64,000 bases of DNA, from NCBI RefSeq assembly GCF_000371785.1, contig NZ_AQUI01000002.1:1839276-1903275 (forward strand), read 5' to 3'. Source of the stretch: Actinopolyspora halophila DSM 43834. GTDB lineage: Bacteria; Actinomycetota; Actinomycetes; Mycobacteriales; Pseudonocardiaceae. Below the pieces are notes generated by a model. The model searched no databases, was not told the DNA's origin, and worked only from the letters and a program-made list of their open reading frames with translations. Numbering within the stretch: the stretch's first letter is position 1; each line of letters starts with the position of its first letter. Positions 18,495 through 27,425 of this stretch are shown here, piece by piece. A program made the position numbers and the translations under genes.

Positions 18495-18508
18495 GTTCGC
18501 CCTCGGCG
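18495..18508 (+). promoter_or_regulatory. ClgR box upstream of clgR
   Basis: GTTCGC, five bases, then GCG exactly matches the ClgR operator described in Streptomyces (GTTCGC-N5-GCG). It lies about 97 bases before the clgR ATG and upstream of a weak -10-like TAGTGT (18549-18554), the expected place for an activator. This suggests that ClgR controls its own gene. Confidence 0.6.
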
Positions 18509-18604
18509 GACTCGTGGTGAACGGGGCGTACTTTGGCGTCGCGTTGAGTAGTGTGGGGCGTTGACGCGTCGCGCAGGATGTAGGCGACGGAATGGAGGCG
18601 CGCG

Positions 18605-19105
18605 ATGACCGTGTTGTTGCGGGAGGCAGTCGGAGAGCGACTGCGCCGCGCGCGGGCTGCCCAGTCCCGTACCCTGCGGGAGGTTTCGCGCGCGGCCCGG
18701 GTGAGTCTTGGCTACTTGTCCGAGGTGGAACGCGGTCGCAAGGAGGCGTCGAGTGAACTGCTCGGCTCCATCTGCGACGCGCTGGACCTTCCACTGCCCG
18801 AGCTGCTCGTGACCGTGGCCGGTGACCTGGACTCCCCGGAGACGGTGGTGGCGCCTTCGGTGGTGGAACAGACAGCGCCCGCCGAGCTCGAAGGTGGCAG
18901 GTTGGTGCCCAGTCTGATCGATTCCGAGCTCGCCGAGGCCGGAATGGCCGACAGCGAGCCGGAAGGGGCCCAGGTGTATTCCGAATCAGATTCGGATTCC
19001 TTCGAGGAGGAAACCGACCAGCAGGACCGCAGGTTGCAGCCCATGCTCAGTCAGCGGATAAATCCGCCGGACCGGACTTCCAACGGGGTGGTTGTGGCCG
19101 CTTGA
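18605..19105 (+). CDS. clgR: XRE-family transcriptional activator ClgR
   Basis: The 166-residue protein starts with a helix-turn-helix (about residues 5-65: [20 protein letters not shown], then [17 protein letters not shown] and a [16 protein letters not shown] end) typical of ClgR, which activates clp protease genes and, in mycobacteria, the pspA operon. The C-terminal half is acidic; the tail ends VVVAA, a hydrophobic end like those used for ClpP-dependent turnover of Streptomyces ClgR. ATG 18605 has GGAGG at 18594-18598. The order clgR-pspA-pspM is as in M. tuberculosis. Confidence 0.92.
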   Translation: MTVLLREAVGERLRRARAAQSRTLREVSRAARVSLGYLSEVERGRKEASSELLGSICDALDLPLPELLVTVAGDLDSPETVVAPSVVEQTAPAELEGGRLVPSLIDSELAEAGMADSEPEGAQVYSESDSDSFEEETDQQDRRLQPMLSQRINPPDRTSNGVVVAA

Positions 19106-19350
19106 GACCGAACCGGAACTTTCCCCACGGTTCCGTGGAGAAAAATCGCGGATCCGTGGGGTTCGGTGGAAGCTGTTCGACCAAGCTGACACTATGGGGG
19201 GAGACGCTGAGGTCGGTAGCCGTTTTCGGTGTGTGACGTGAGGTGTCGCGGCACCGGAGGGAAACCGCGCCGGCACTGTCGGCACCGCGTCCCATCGGCG
19301 TGGATTCCCAGCGTGGGCGCAACCGGTAGGACAGAAAGCAGGCGGAGGAG

Positions 19351-20175
19351 ATGGCCAACCCGTTCGTGAAGTTCTGGAAGTACCTCATGGCGTCGTTCTC
19401 GTCCAAGGTCGACGAGAACGCCGACCCCAAGGTGCAGATCCAGCAGGCCATCGAGGAAGCTCAGCGGCAGCATCAGGACTTGTCGCAGCAGGCCGCCTCG
19501 GTCATCGGGAACCAGCGGCAGCTGGAGATGAAGCTCAACAGGCAGTTGAACGAAGTCGAAAAGCTGCAGGCGTCGGCTCGCCAGGCGGTGAACATGGCCG
19601 ACCAGGCTCGTTCCGAAGGCGATGAGGCGAAGGCTCAGCAGTACGAGGAAACCGCGCAGCAGTTGGCGGGGCAGCTCGTCACCGCGGAGCAGGGAGTCGA
19701 GGACCTCAAGAACCTGCACGATCAGTCCCTGCAAGCGGCTGATCAGGCCAAGCAGGCCGTCGAACGTAACTCGCAGGTTCTGCAACAGAAGATCGCCGAG
19801 CGGACCAAGCTTCTCAGTCAGCTGGAACAGGCGAAGATGCAGGAGCAGGTGGCCGGCTCGCTGCGGCAGATGAACGACATGGCCGCGCCGAGCAACACTC
19901 CTTCGCTCGACGAGGTGCGGGACAAGATCGAACAGCGTTACACCACGGCGCTCGGCCAGGCCGATCTGGCGCAGAACAGTGTGCAGGGACGGATGGCGGA
20001 GGTCCAGCAGGCTGCCACGGACGCGGCGGGAGTCAATCGGCTGGCCCAGATTCGGGCTTCCATGGGGACCGACGACCAGCAGCAGGTCTCGGGGGGTGCT
20101 TCGCAGACCGACTCGACACCCGCTCCGCGACAGCAGAACCCGCCGCAGCAGAATTCCCAGTCCGACCAAGCGTGA
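19351..20175 (+). CDS. pspA: Phage shock protein A homologue (35 kDa antigen family)
   Basis: PspA is a peripheral membrane, ESCRT-III-like protein that stabilises damaged membranes. The 274-residue protein begins [16 protein letters not shown], the amphipathic membrane-binding helix, and is then almost wholly helical coiled coil ([51 protein letters not shown]), closely matching M. tuberculosis Rv2744c; the last 45 residues are Gln/Pro/Ser-rich. GGAGGAG stands directly against the ATG, an unusually short spacing, but the homologous start supports it. The next gene follows after six bases. ClgR control is known in mycobacteria. Confidence 0.95.
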   Translation: MANPFVKFWKYLMASFSSKVDENADPKVQIQQAIEEAQRQHQDLSQQAASVIGNQRQLEMKLNRQLNEVEKLQASARQAVNMADQARSEGDEAKAQQYEETAQQLAGQLVTAEQGVEDLKNLHDQSLQAADQAKQAVERNSQVLQQKIAERTKLLSQLEQAKMQEQVAGSLRQMNDMAAPSNTPSLDEVRDKIEQRYTTALGQADLAQNSVQGRMAEVQQAATDAAGVNRLAQIRASMGTDDQQQVSGGASQTDSTPAPRQQNPPQQNSQSDQA

Positions 20176-20181
20176 CTCGTC

Positions 20182-21030
20182 GTGGGTAGGCGGGACTCCG
20201 GATTCGGTGACTGGGGCGACTACGCGCTCGAACAGCTGCGTGGCCCTGTGCTCACCAACATCAAGCAGAAGGTCGCCGCTTGGCGCGACCCTCGTGCACG
20301 GCTGATCAGACGACGGAAACGGGCCAAACGACTGGCCGTGGGTAGCGGAACCACCACGGGGGTGTTCGGAGGCGGGGCCTATCTCGTCTACGCACCGGAG
20401 ACTCTCGGTTTGCCCGCCGAACCGGCCGGTGAGACGTTGTTCGATCTGGCTTCGCTCGGTCTGGGGGGAATCGCACTCGCCGCCGGTGTGGGCACCGTCG
20501 GCGCTGTTCGCCGCTACAGACGGCTGAAGCGGACGCCGCTTCCGGAATCTCCCCCTGAACCGCCTCGCCTGCCCTCACGGGCCTCGGCCTCCTATGAGCC
20601 TATGCGGCAGTTGGCCGAGGCCGAACGCAGTTTGTACGACTCGTTGAATCGGCTGGATGCCGGGTTCGGTCAGGGTGGTGATCCGGTCTCGGGGGCGCGT
20701 TCCACCGGTGCGGATGTCGCCGCCGCGTTGCGTTCTGTCGCCGACCGCCTGGAGGCGGTGGAGGCCACCGTCGAACACGCGCCGGGGGAGCAGCGCCGGG
20801 AGCTGGAAGAGGAGATCCGGCGGATGCGCTCGGAACTGGACGACGGAGTCGAGCGTTACGGAGCCCTCGTGGCCGCGGCGGGGCGTGCGATAGCCGCGGG
20901 CGGCAACAGTGATCAACGCGATTATCGGATGCAGGACGCCACGGATCGGTTGGCCGGGTTGGCCGAGGGGCTGCGCGAGTTGTCCGGGGAACGGTCCCGT
21001 TCCGAGCGGGACCGGGGGACCCCGGAGTGA
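20182..21030 (+). CDS. pspM: PspM-like membrane partner of PspA
   Basis: The 282-residue protein begins with a basic segment (WRDPRARLIRRRKRAKR), then two hydrophobic stretches (about residues 52-72 and 85-110), predicting a membrane hairpin, followed by a long charged C-terminal region with coiled coil (EQRRELEEEIRRMRSELDDG). This matches Rv2743c (PspM), the integral membrane protein that binds PspA in mycobacteria. GTG 20182 follows the pspA stop by six bases without a clear ribosome binding site, so coupling is likely. The mycobacterial third member, PspN (Rv2742c), is not next to it; a permease follows. Confidence 0.85.
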   Translation: MGRRDSGFGDWGDYALEQLRGPVLTNIKQKVAAWRDPRARLIRRRKRAKRLAVGSGTTTGVFGGGAYLVYAPETLGLPAEPAGETLFDLASLGLGGIALAAGVGTVGAVRRYRRLKRTPLPESPPEPPRLPSRASASYEPMRQLAEAERSLYDSLNRLDAGFGQGGDPVSGARSTGADVAAALRSVADRLEAVEATVEHAPGEQRRELEEEIRRMRSELDDGVERYGALVAAAGRAIAAGGNSDQRDYRMQDATDRLAGLAEGLRELSGERSRSERDRGTPE

Positions 21031-21246
21031 ACTTTTTCCGGTGAACCCGGTCCACGAACAACCCTGCCGTGATTCCGCGCGTCCTTCCCGTGGACGGCGA
21101 CTCCGAAACGGTCACTCGGCAACGTTGCCCGAGAGCACAGTACGGAACTTCCCGATGGTTCCGGAAAGTGTTGTGAAATAGTAATCTTCGCGGCTGTTGC
21201 ACGGAGCCGTCCGCTTTCGCTCGAAGCGACGTACGGGGAGGACAAT

Positions 21247-22524
21247 GTGGCTTTGTGGGCCGTGCGCGGTAACGGTCGACACCCGCCCGATGGTGTGGAC
21301 GTGGCTACGGGCGAGCGGCTCAACTGGCCGCTGACCGTCGGACTGGGATTTCAGCACCTGTTCGCCATGTTCGGGGCGACGGTTCTGGTTCCCCGGATGA
21401 CCGGGTTGCCCGTCTCGACCACCCTGCTGGCCTCCGGTACGGGAACACTCCTGTTCCTGCTGCTGACCAGGAACCGTGTGCCCGCCTATCTGGGAGCTTC
21501 GCTCGCTTTCGTCGTGCCGTTGGGGGCGGCTGCGGAGAGGTCCGGAGCGGGGCCGGGAGCCCTCATCGGCGGCATCGTGATCGTCGGCCTGCTCGTGACC
21601 GCGCTGGGGGTGGCGGTCAAGGCTCTGGGGGTCCGGTTGCTGGAGACCGCGGTTCCGCCCGTGGTGACCGGAGGGGTCATCGTTCTGGTCGGTCTCGGGT
21701 TGGCAACGTACTCGGCGACCTCCTTCGAACGAGCTCCGGTGTCCGCCGCGGTGACCGTGGCGGTCACGTTGCTGCTCACGGTCCTGGGGCGTGGGCTGCT
21801 CGCCCGTGGCTGCGTGCTGCTCGGCATACTGGCCGGGTGGCTCTACGCCGCGGGGACCGGGACGTTGTCCGCGGCGCGCCTCGACGAACTGCGAAACGCC
21901 GCCTGGCTCGGCCTCCCCGAGCTGATCGCACCGCAACTGCACCTGTCCGTCACGCCTTTCGTGATTCCCCTGGTGATCGTGGTGGCGGCACACCAGGTCG
22001 GGATGGTCAAGGCCGTGGCCTCCACCACGGAGAGGAATCTGGACGGCAGCGTCGGCGACGCCCTGATCGGTGGAGGTCTGGCGACCACGTTCTCGGGGGC
22101 GGTCGGTGGCCCGGGGTTGATCGGTTACGCCGAGAACATGGGGGTGCTGGCCGCGAGCAGGGTGTATTCCACGGCCGCCTGCATGGTCGCGGCCCTGTCG
22201 GCGATGTGTATCGCCTTCTCCCCGAAGGTCACCGCGCTGCTGGACACCGTTCCCACCGGGGTGGTCGGGGCCGCGTCGATGATTTTGCTCGGCATGGTCG
22301 TGCTGATCGGGGTGCGTATCTGGCTGAACGCCGGTGTCGATTTCACCGATCCGGTCAACCTGGGGGTGGTGGGAACCACGCTGATCGCCGGGGCGGGAGA
22401 CCTGACCCTGACAGTCGGAAACGTTCGGCTGAGCGGCCTGGTTTGGGGCTCGCTGGTGATCGTTCTGGTCCACCCCATGCTGCGTGCGCTGGTCGATGTG
22501 TCCCGAGGTGCTTCCCGGGAATGA
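21247..22524 (+). CDS. Nucleobase:cation symporter-2 family permease (UraA-like)
   Basis: The 425-residue protein has about 12-14 membrane segments and the NCS2 marks: GFQHLFAMFGATVLVP near the N-terminus, VPAYLGASLAFVVP, and GLIGYAENMGVLAASRVYS, the substrate-site helix of UraA-type uracil transporters. Proton-coupled uracil uptake is the best guess; xanthine or uric acid carriers are close relatives. GTG 21247 has GGGGAGG five bases before it; an ATG two bases earlier is in another frame. The gene stands alone and converges on the parA-like gene. Confidence 0.88.
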   Translation: MALWAVRGNGRHPPDGVDVATGERLNWPLTVGLGFQHLFAMFGATVLVPRMTGLPVSTTLLASGTGTLLFLLLTRNRVPAYLGASLAFVVPLGAAAERSGAGPGALIGGIVIVGLLVTALGVAVKALGVRLLETAVPPVVTGGVIVLVGLGLATYSATSFERAPVSAAVTVAVTLLLTVLGRGLLARGCVLLGILAGWLYAAGTGTLSAARLDELRNAAWLGLPELIAPQLHLSVTPFVIPLVIVVAAHQVGMVKAVASTTERNLDGSVGDALIGGGLATTFSGAVGGPGLIGYAENMGVLAASRVYSTAACMVAALSAMCIAFSPKVTALLDTVPTGVVGAASMILLGMVVLIGVRIWLNAGVDFTDPVNLGVVGTTLIAGAGDLTLTVGNVRLSGLVWGSLVIVLVHPMLRALVDVSRGASRE

Positions 22525-22614
22525 CGTGGGACCGCTGTCCGCACGCGTCGGTGGCGTTCCCGTCCCCGGACGGTCCTCTGGGCGTGCTCGCGGGCGAGGC
22601 CGCGCGAGGAGGTG

Positions 22615-23472
22615 TCATGCTTCGTCCTGCTCGTCCTGCTCGTCCTGCTCGTCCTGCTCGTCCTCCGCGTCCCGCGCTCGGCGGGAGCGTCCGGCGCGTA
22701 GAGCTCTGGCCAGCAGCAGATTGAGCGCCAGGGCGACTTCTCGTGCGCCGGGGGTTCCCCACTGGTGTAAGGGCACACAGGCCCCCTGGGCCTGTTGCAC
22801 CGCCAGTCGGTCGGGCAGGGCCACCGGCATGACCAACGGCCCGAAGATGTCCCGCAGTTCCTCGATGCGGAACTGGTGCTCGTGCGAGCGTGCGCGGACC
22901 CGGTTCACCACGACCCCGAGGGGTTGCAGGCGTGGGTTGTTCGTCGTTCGCTCGGCCTGCACGGCCTCGAAGGCGCGCTGCACCCCCGAAACGGCGAAGA
23001 TCGTGGGTTCGGTGACCAACAGCGCTCTGTCGGCGGCGATCAACGCCGAACGGGTCAGCTGAGCGAGTGATGGTGGGCAATCCAACAGCACGAGTTGATA
23101 AGGGGCTTGCCCCGCGGTCGAGTGGGACGTCAGTTCCGAAAGTGCTTCGGTGAGTCGGTTGAGCCCGCCCTCACCGGACTCCTGACCGTTGTGGACCTCG
23201 GCGTCCTCCGAGCCGACGAGCACGTCCACGTCCTCGCCCCAGGAACTGGGAGCGACCGCCTGCGCGACCGTCTCGGCAGTGGGGTTCGCCAGCACGTCGC
23301 TCAGTCCCTTGGTGGTGGATCGGGGTTCCAACGAGGCCGTCGCGTTGCACTGGGGGTCCAGATCGACCACGAGAGTGCGGGCGCCCTTGCGCATGGCGGC
23401 CGAAGCCAGCCCGAGCACCACTGTCGTCTTTCCCACGCCACCTTTGAGGCTCAGTACCGCCACCGTATGCAC
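22615..23472 (-). CDS. Orphan ParA-family ATPase with a DEQ-repeat tail
   Basis: The 285-residue protein has the deviant Walker A KGGVGKTT (about 10-17), VVDLDPQCNATASLE (switch/Walker B region) and VLLDCPPSLAQLTRSAL, typical of Soj/ParA proteins that position chromosomes or protein cargo. There is no parB gene beside it, so it is probably not the main chromosomal ParA. The C-terminus ends in four copies of Asp-Glu-Gln before DEA, encoded by a 9-bp tandem repeat. GTG 23472 has no ribosome binding site but TAGGCT (23479-23484 minus) six bases before it, implying a leaderless transcript. Confidence 0.9.
   Translation of the reverse strand: MHTVAVLSLKGGVGKTTVVLGLASAAMRKGARTLVVDLDPQCNATASLEPRSTTKGLSDVLANPTAETVAQAVAPSSWGEDVDVLVGSEDAEVHNGQESGEGGLNRLTEALSELTSHSTAGQAPYQLVLLDCPPSLAQLTRSALIAADRALLVTEPTIFAVSGVQRAFEAVQAERTTNNPRLQPLGVVVNRVRARSHEHQFRIEELRDIFGPLVMPVALPDRLAVQQAQGACVPLHQWGTPGAREVALALNLLLARALRAGRSRRARDAEDEQDEQDEQDEQDEA
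22622..22666. repeat. 9-bp tandem repeat in the parA-like gene
   Basis: Four perfect copies and one imperfect copy of TCGTCCTGC encode the Asp-Glu-Gln repeats at the C-terminus. Unit length keeps the frame, so copy number may vary between strains. Confidence 0.9.
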
Positions 23473-23622
23473 GCCCGTAGCCTACGGACTCCGCAAACAT
23501 CCGTGGCGTGCTGCTCGAGGAGTGAATCGGACACGAGGAACTCCGGGGCGGAAAACGGCGGATGTGGTCGACACCGCCCGCCGGATGTCGTCGTGCTCGG
23601 GGGCGAAGATTACGCTGCCCCC

Positions 23623-24369
23623 ATGAAGTCCGACGCCGTGCACCGGGTGCTGGAAAACGAGTTGGCCGAAGCTCGCCGTCGTCGCGGCGGTGTGCCGGAG
23701 GTTCTCGATGTCGGAGGTGGCAGCGGGGTGTGGGCGGTGCCGTTGGCCTCCTCCGGCTGTTCGGTCACCGTCGTCGATCCCAGCCCCAACGCTCTGGCGA
23801 CCCTGCGACGGCGGGCCGCGGACGCGGGAGTGGGGGATCGCGTGCTCGCCGTGCAGGGGGACACCGACGCCCTTCAGTCGGCGGCACCTTCCGGCGGCGC
23901 CGATCTCGTTCTCGGCCACGGCCTGCTGGAGTACGTCGACGACGTGGCCGTTTCGCTGCGGGCGCTCGGTACTGCTGCCGTGCCCGGAGGAGCCGTCTCG
24001 GTGCTGGTGGCCAACAGGTACGCTGCGGTTCTCGGCCGTGCGCTCACCGGAAGGGTTTCCGAGGCCCTTCGGCTGTTCAACGATCCGGACGGGCGCATGG
24101 ACGGTCCGACCGGGGAGACGGTGCGTCGTCGGTTCGACACCGAGCTGTTGCGGCGGGTGCTCGACCAGTCGGGGTTGACAGTGGAAACCGTTCAGGGACA
24201 GGGGGTCGTCAGCGATCTGGTTCCGGGGTCGGTTCTGGAGTCGACCCCGGGGGCCTGGGACGCCCTGGAGGGGTTGGAGATGGCGGCCGCGGCGCATCCA
24301 CCTCTGCGGGACATAGCAACCAGGCTGCACGGCCTGGCCCGGGTACCGCACAATCACACGGTGCAGTGA
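23623..24369 (+). CDS. Class I SAM-dependent methyltransferase
   Basis: The 248-residue protein has a Rossmann methyltransferase core: motif I VLDVGGGSGVWAVPLA (about 27-42), VTVVDPSPNAL for the adenosine-binding acidic residue, and LVLGHGLLEYVDD for motif IV. The substrate is unknown. ATG 23623 is chosen because TACGCT (23611-23616) ends six bases before it, a leaderless form; the frame is open further upstream without similarity. It lies head to head with the parA-like gene and precedes the DUF3040 gene; a methyltransferase before DUF3040 is familiar in actinobacterial dcw neighbourhoods. Confidence 0.88.
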   Translation: MKSDAVHRVLENELAEARRRRGGVPEVLDVGGGSGVWAVPLASSGCSVTVVDPSPNALATLRRRAADAGVGDRVLAVQGDTDALQSAAPSGGADLVLGHGLLEYVDDVAVSLRALGTAAVPGGAVSVLVANRYAAVLGRALTGRVSEALRLFNDPDGRMDGPTGETVRRRFDTELLRRVLDQSGLTVETVQGQGVVSDLVPGSVLESTPGAWDALEGLEMAAAAHPPLRDIATRLHGLARVPHNHTVQ

Positions 24370-24551
24370 GAAAATCCCCCCACAGGATGATGTTGGACAG
24401 TTATCATGGATACGGGGATGGGACCGGGTAGTCGTCTCGTCGTTGGGACCGTATCCTCGAATGTGACGCCCCCAGAAGCGTTCACCGGAACTCCGTGGAG
24501 CGGAGTCCTCGGGTTTCGGTGACACGGACCTAGTGTGCCGGAGGAGGAGCC

Positions 24552-24950
24552 ATGCCACTCTCCGAGCACGAGCAGCGAATGCTCGACCAGATCGAGCGCG
24601 CGCTCTACGCCGAGGACCCCAATTTCGCCTCCAACGTGCGTGGAGGGCGGTTGCATCGACCCTCCAAACGGCGTCGCCTGCAGGGCATCGCCGTATTCGT
24701 GTTGGGGTTGATCCTACTGGTGCTCGGCGTGGTGCTTCCGGTCACGGCGGCCGGGATACCCGTTGTGAGCGTGGTCGGCTTCCTCGTGATGTTCGGCGGA
24801 GCAGTGATCGTCCTGTTCGCGATGCGCGGTAGTGCGGAAGAACCCGAGTCGCAATCCGGCGGTGGTGGTCCGTCCGGTGCGAAACGCAAGACGGGGAACT
24901 CTCTTACGCAGCGTCTGGAAGACCGCTTCCGCAAGCGTTTCGAACAGTAG
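24552..24950 (+). CDS. DUF3040 membrane protein
   Basis: The 132-residue protein matches DUF3040: the N-terminal MPLSEHEQRMLDQIERALYAEDP box, a basic stretch (PSKRRRLQG), two membrane helices (about 44-65 and 70-92) and a basic C-terminal tail. The family is restricted to actinobacteria and usually lies just upstream of the dcw cluster (Rv2169c in M. tuberculosis). Function unknown. ATG 24552 has GGAGGAGG before it. A weak hairpin (24965-24981) follows the stop. Confidence 0.92.
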   Translation: MPLSEHEQRMLDQIERALYAEDPNFASNVRGGRLHRPSKRRRLQGIAVFVLGLILLVLGVVLPVTAAGIPVVSVVGFLVMFGGAVIVLFAMRGSAEEPESQSGGGGPSGAKRKTGNSLTQRLEDRFRKRFEQ

Positions 24951-25205
24951 CGATCGTGGGCCGGTCCGGCGTGGGGCCGGAAGGCCGGTCGGAGCGGTTT
25001 GGGTACCCGGATCGAGTGGACGATCCGGGCCCTTCCATGATCCGGTGCGGTGACGCCCGTGCCTCTTTCACGGTCGTTAGCGCACCGTGAACGTGAATCC
25101 CCTCGTCCTTCGAAGGACGTCGCCCCCGAAAACGAGCCGGTGCGGAGCGCGCAGTTCGTGTGCTCGCGCCCGGGAACGTGCTCGATCACCGGGGAAGTGC
25201 TCGGT

Positions 25206-27425
25206 TCACCGTCCCCCGCGTCCGGATATCACCGACCGGGGCAACATTCGTTCCTTGCGGGTGAGTGGCCTGGAGCGCCGCAACCCCTCCACCGCCGTGG
25301 CCAGTTCCGTCGTGGAGACACCACCGCCGCCCTGCGGCGCGTACAGTGCACGCTCGATCTCCGCTGTCAGCCGTCGTACTGCTCGCGCGCTGTCCTCGTC
25401 GAGGTCGTACTGCCGGATCAGGCGTTCCGAGGTTCCGCGCGGACTCTCGCTGGGGGCCGGGGCAGTCCCGCGATCGGTGAACTCGTCGAGCAGTTCGCGC
25501 CAGGCGAGTCGGGTGGCTTCCGGAGCGCCCGCGGCCACGCGGGAGAGCCTGCTCCGCCTCCGGGCATTCCTGATCAGGGCCGGTGCTGTGGCACCGGCGA
25601 CCAGCAGCAGCACCACTGCGGGCGGCAGCAGCCACGGCCCGAGCGATGTCCGGTCGTTCCGCGTGACGGGTGAGGGGGCGCCCGACTCGTCCGGTCGTGT
25701 GGTTGCTGCGCCGTCGGAGGGGCCCGTCTCCGGCTCGGTGCCCGAGGTGGCGGATTCGTCCCCTCCCGTCTGCCTGCGATCCTCGGACTCCAGGTAGGAA
25801 GGGGTGGACGCGCGGTCGTCGCTCAGGGGCGTGGGGTCGAAGGTGATCCACCCCTGTCCCGGGAAGAAGGCCTCGACCCACGCGTGTGCGTCCTCGGTGG
25901 TGATGACCCGTTGGTTTCCCTCGCGCTCGCCGGATGTGAAGCCGACCGCGACCCTGGAGGGGATCCCGACGGAACGCAGCAGTACCGCCATCGCGGAGGC
26001 GAACTGTTCGCAGTAACCGCGTTTGCCGCGGAACAGGAAATCGGTCAGCGCGTTCTCGGAGGAGGGGGGCGCGGTCCGCAGGTCGTAGGTGAAGCCGTTC
26101 GACGGATCGGTGAAGTGCCGGTTGAGGGCGACGGCTTTGTCGAACCGATTGTGCTGCTCGGAGGTTATCCGCCGTGCCAGTTCGCGCACTCTGGAGCTTA
26201 TGCCTGCCGTGCTCGAATAGGCGGGGGAGACGGTGCCCTCCCCGGAAGCTCGTCGGAGATCCTGTTCGCTCGGCTCGGGGAACGCCACCAGTTCGGTATA
26301 ACTGTCAGTGTTCGGGTTTTCCCTGGTGAACGCCGTTCCCGAGGCCGGGTCGTACCGCCACCCCGCTCCGATCTCCGAGACCTCGACGGGGATGCCGAAC
26401 ATCGGTAACCACGCGTCCCGGTATCCCACCGGGTCGATCCGGACACGGGTCGTATCGGTTCCTGAACGTTCCGCTCCGGCAGGCATCGGAAGTCGTCCGT
26501 CCATCGCGACACCACGGGACAGCCCGTCGAGTTTCCAACCCCGGTCCGGGTCGAATCGCCGCAGGGTCATCGCGCGGAGATATGCGTCCCGGGGCAGCCC
26601 CTCGACCCGGAACAGCTCCACCACGTCGTCCCGCGAGAGCTGTCCGCGTAGTGAGGTGAACGGCCGTAGTCCGATCTCGCCGGTGCCGGTCCCCCGGGAT
26701 TCCTGGTCCGTTCCCGGGATCCTCCCCTGGGTCCCCACCCCCGTGAACGCGGTTCCGGCGAGCAGGGCGATCACGGCGGCGGTGGAGACCACGGTCACGG
26801 GCAGCAACGCGGGAGCCACGGCAGAGGTGTACGTGGTCCGCCGGACGTTTCCGGTACGGCGCCCGAGCAGCAGAAGCGCCGCGAAGCCCACCGCACTGCC
26901 GAGGAACGTCCACCACGGCAGCAGCAGGTCGGCCAGTGACGCCGGGACGGCCAACATGCACAACAGTACGAGACCGGCCACAGCGGGGGCGCGGTACGCG
27001 ACGACGATTCTGTCCACGAGGAAGGTGACCAGCCCCAGACCGAGAGCCACCAGGCACTGCATGGCCGAGTCGGCGGGAACGGGCGGTACACCGGTCCGCA
27101 CCACGCCGACCGCTGTTCCGAGCAGGCCCCACAGTCTGTCGATCGTCGTGGGGCCGGGCAGCACTCCGAGGGCGGCGTTCTGCCCGAACAGGGCGGTCAG
27201 CATCACCACGAGCACGACCAGCTGGACCGGAACCGCCCACGAGCGTGCGCGCGTCATGCGTGCCGCGGCCCCGGTTCCGGCCACGGCGATCGCCGTCAAC
27301 GTCGCGGCGGGAAACCAACGCCAGTCCGTGAGTACCGCCGAGAACGTCGTCGAGGTCAGCAGCACGGCGCCCACTGCCACGGCCGTGGCGGCGGTGTCCG
27401 GTGTGCGTTCGGCGCTTCGGTTCAT
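25206..27425 (-). CDS. TgpA-type membrane transglutaminase-like protein
   Basis: The 739-residue protein has about eight N-terminal membrane segments (residues 10-220), a large exported region holding a transglutaminase core, and one more membrane helix before a cytoplasmic tail with a DUF4129-like end. The catalytic triad is visible: Cys in GKRGYCEQFASAMAVLLRSVG, His in TTEDAHAWVEAFFPGQG and Asp in WITFDPTP. The substrate is unknown; cell-surface protein or wall remodelling is inferred. ATG 27425 overlaps the stop of the DUF58 gene (ATGA). It is the last gene of a MoxR-DUF58-transglutaminase operon. Confidence 0.92.
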   Translation of the reverse strand: MNRSAERTPDTAATAVAVGAVLLTSTTFSAVLTDWRWFPAATLTAIAVAGTGAAARMTRARSWAVPVQLVVLVVMLTALFGQNAALGVLPGPTTIDRLWGLLGTAVGVVRTGVPPVPADSAMQCLVALGLGLVTFLVDRIVVAYRAPAVAGLVLLCMLAVPASLADLLLPWWTFLGSAVGFAALLLLGRRTGNVRRTTYTSAVAPALLPVTVVSTAAVIALLAGTAFTGVGTQGRIPGTDQESRGTGTGEIGLRPFTSLRGQLSRDDVVELFRVEGLPRDAYLRAMTLRRFDPDRGWKLDGLSRGVAMDGRLPMPAGAERSGTDTTRVRIDPVGYRDAWLPMFGIPVEVSEIGAGWRYDPASGTAFTRENPNTDSYTELVAFPEPSEQDLRRASGEGTVSPAYSSTAGISSRVRELARRITSEQHNRFDKAVALNRHFTDPSNGFTYDLRTAPPSSENALTDFLFRGKRGYCEQFASAMAVLLRSVGIPSRVAVGFTSGEREGNQRVITTEDAHAWVEAFFPGQGWITFDPTPLSDDRASTPSYLESEDRRQTGGDESATSGTEPETGPSDGAATTRPDESGAPSPVTRNDRTSLGPWLLPPAVVLLLVAGATAPALIRNARRRSRLSRVAAGAPEATRLAWRELLDEFTDRGTAPAPSESPRGTSERLIRQYDLDEDSARAVRRLTAEIERALYAPQGGGGVSTTELATAVEGLRRSRPLTRKERMLPRSVISGRGGR

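Noticed and set aside
19106-19350. ClgR box or sigma-E promoter upstream of pspA
   Set aside because: No CGC-N5-GCG was found, and GGAAC is not followed by a GTT-type -10 at proper spacing.
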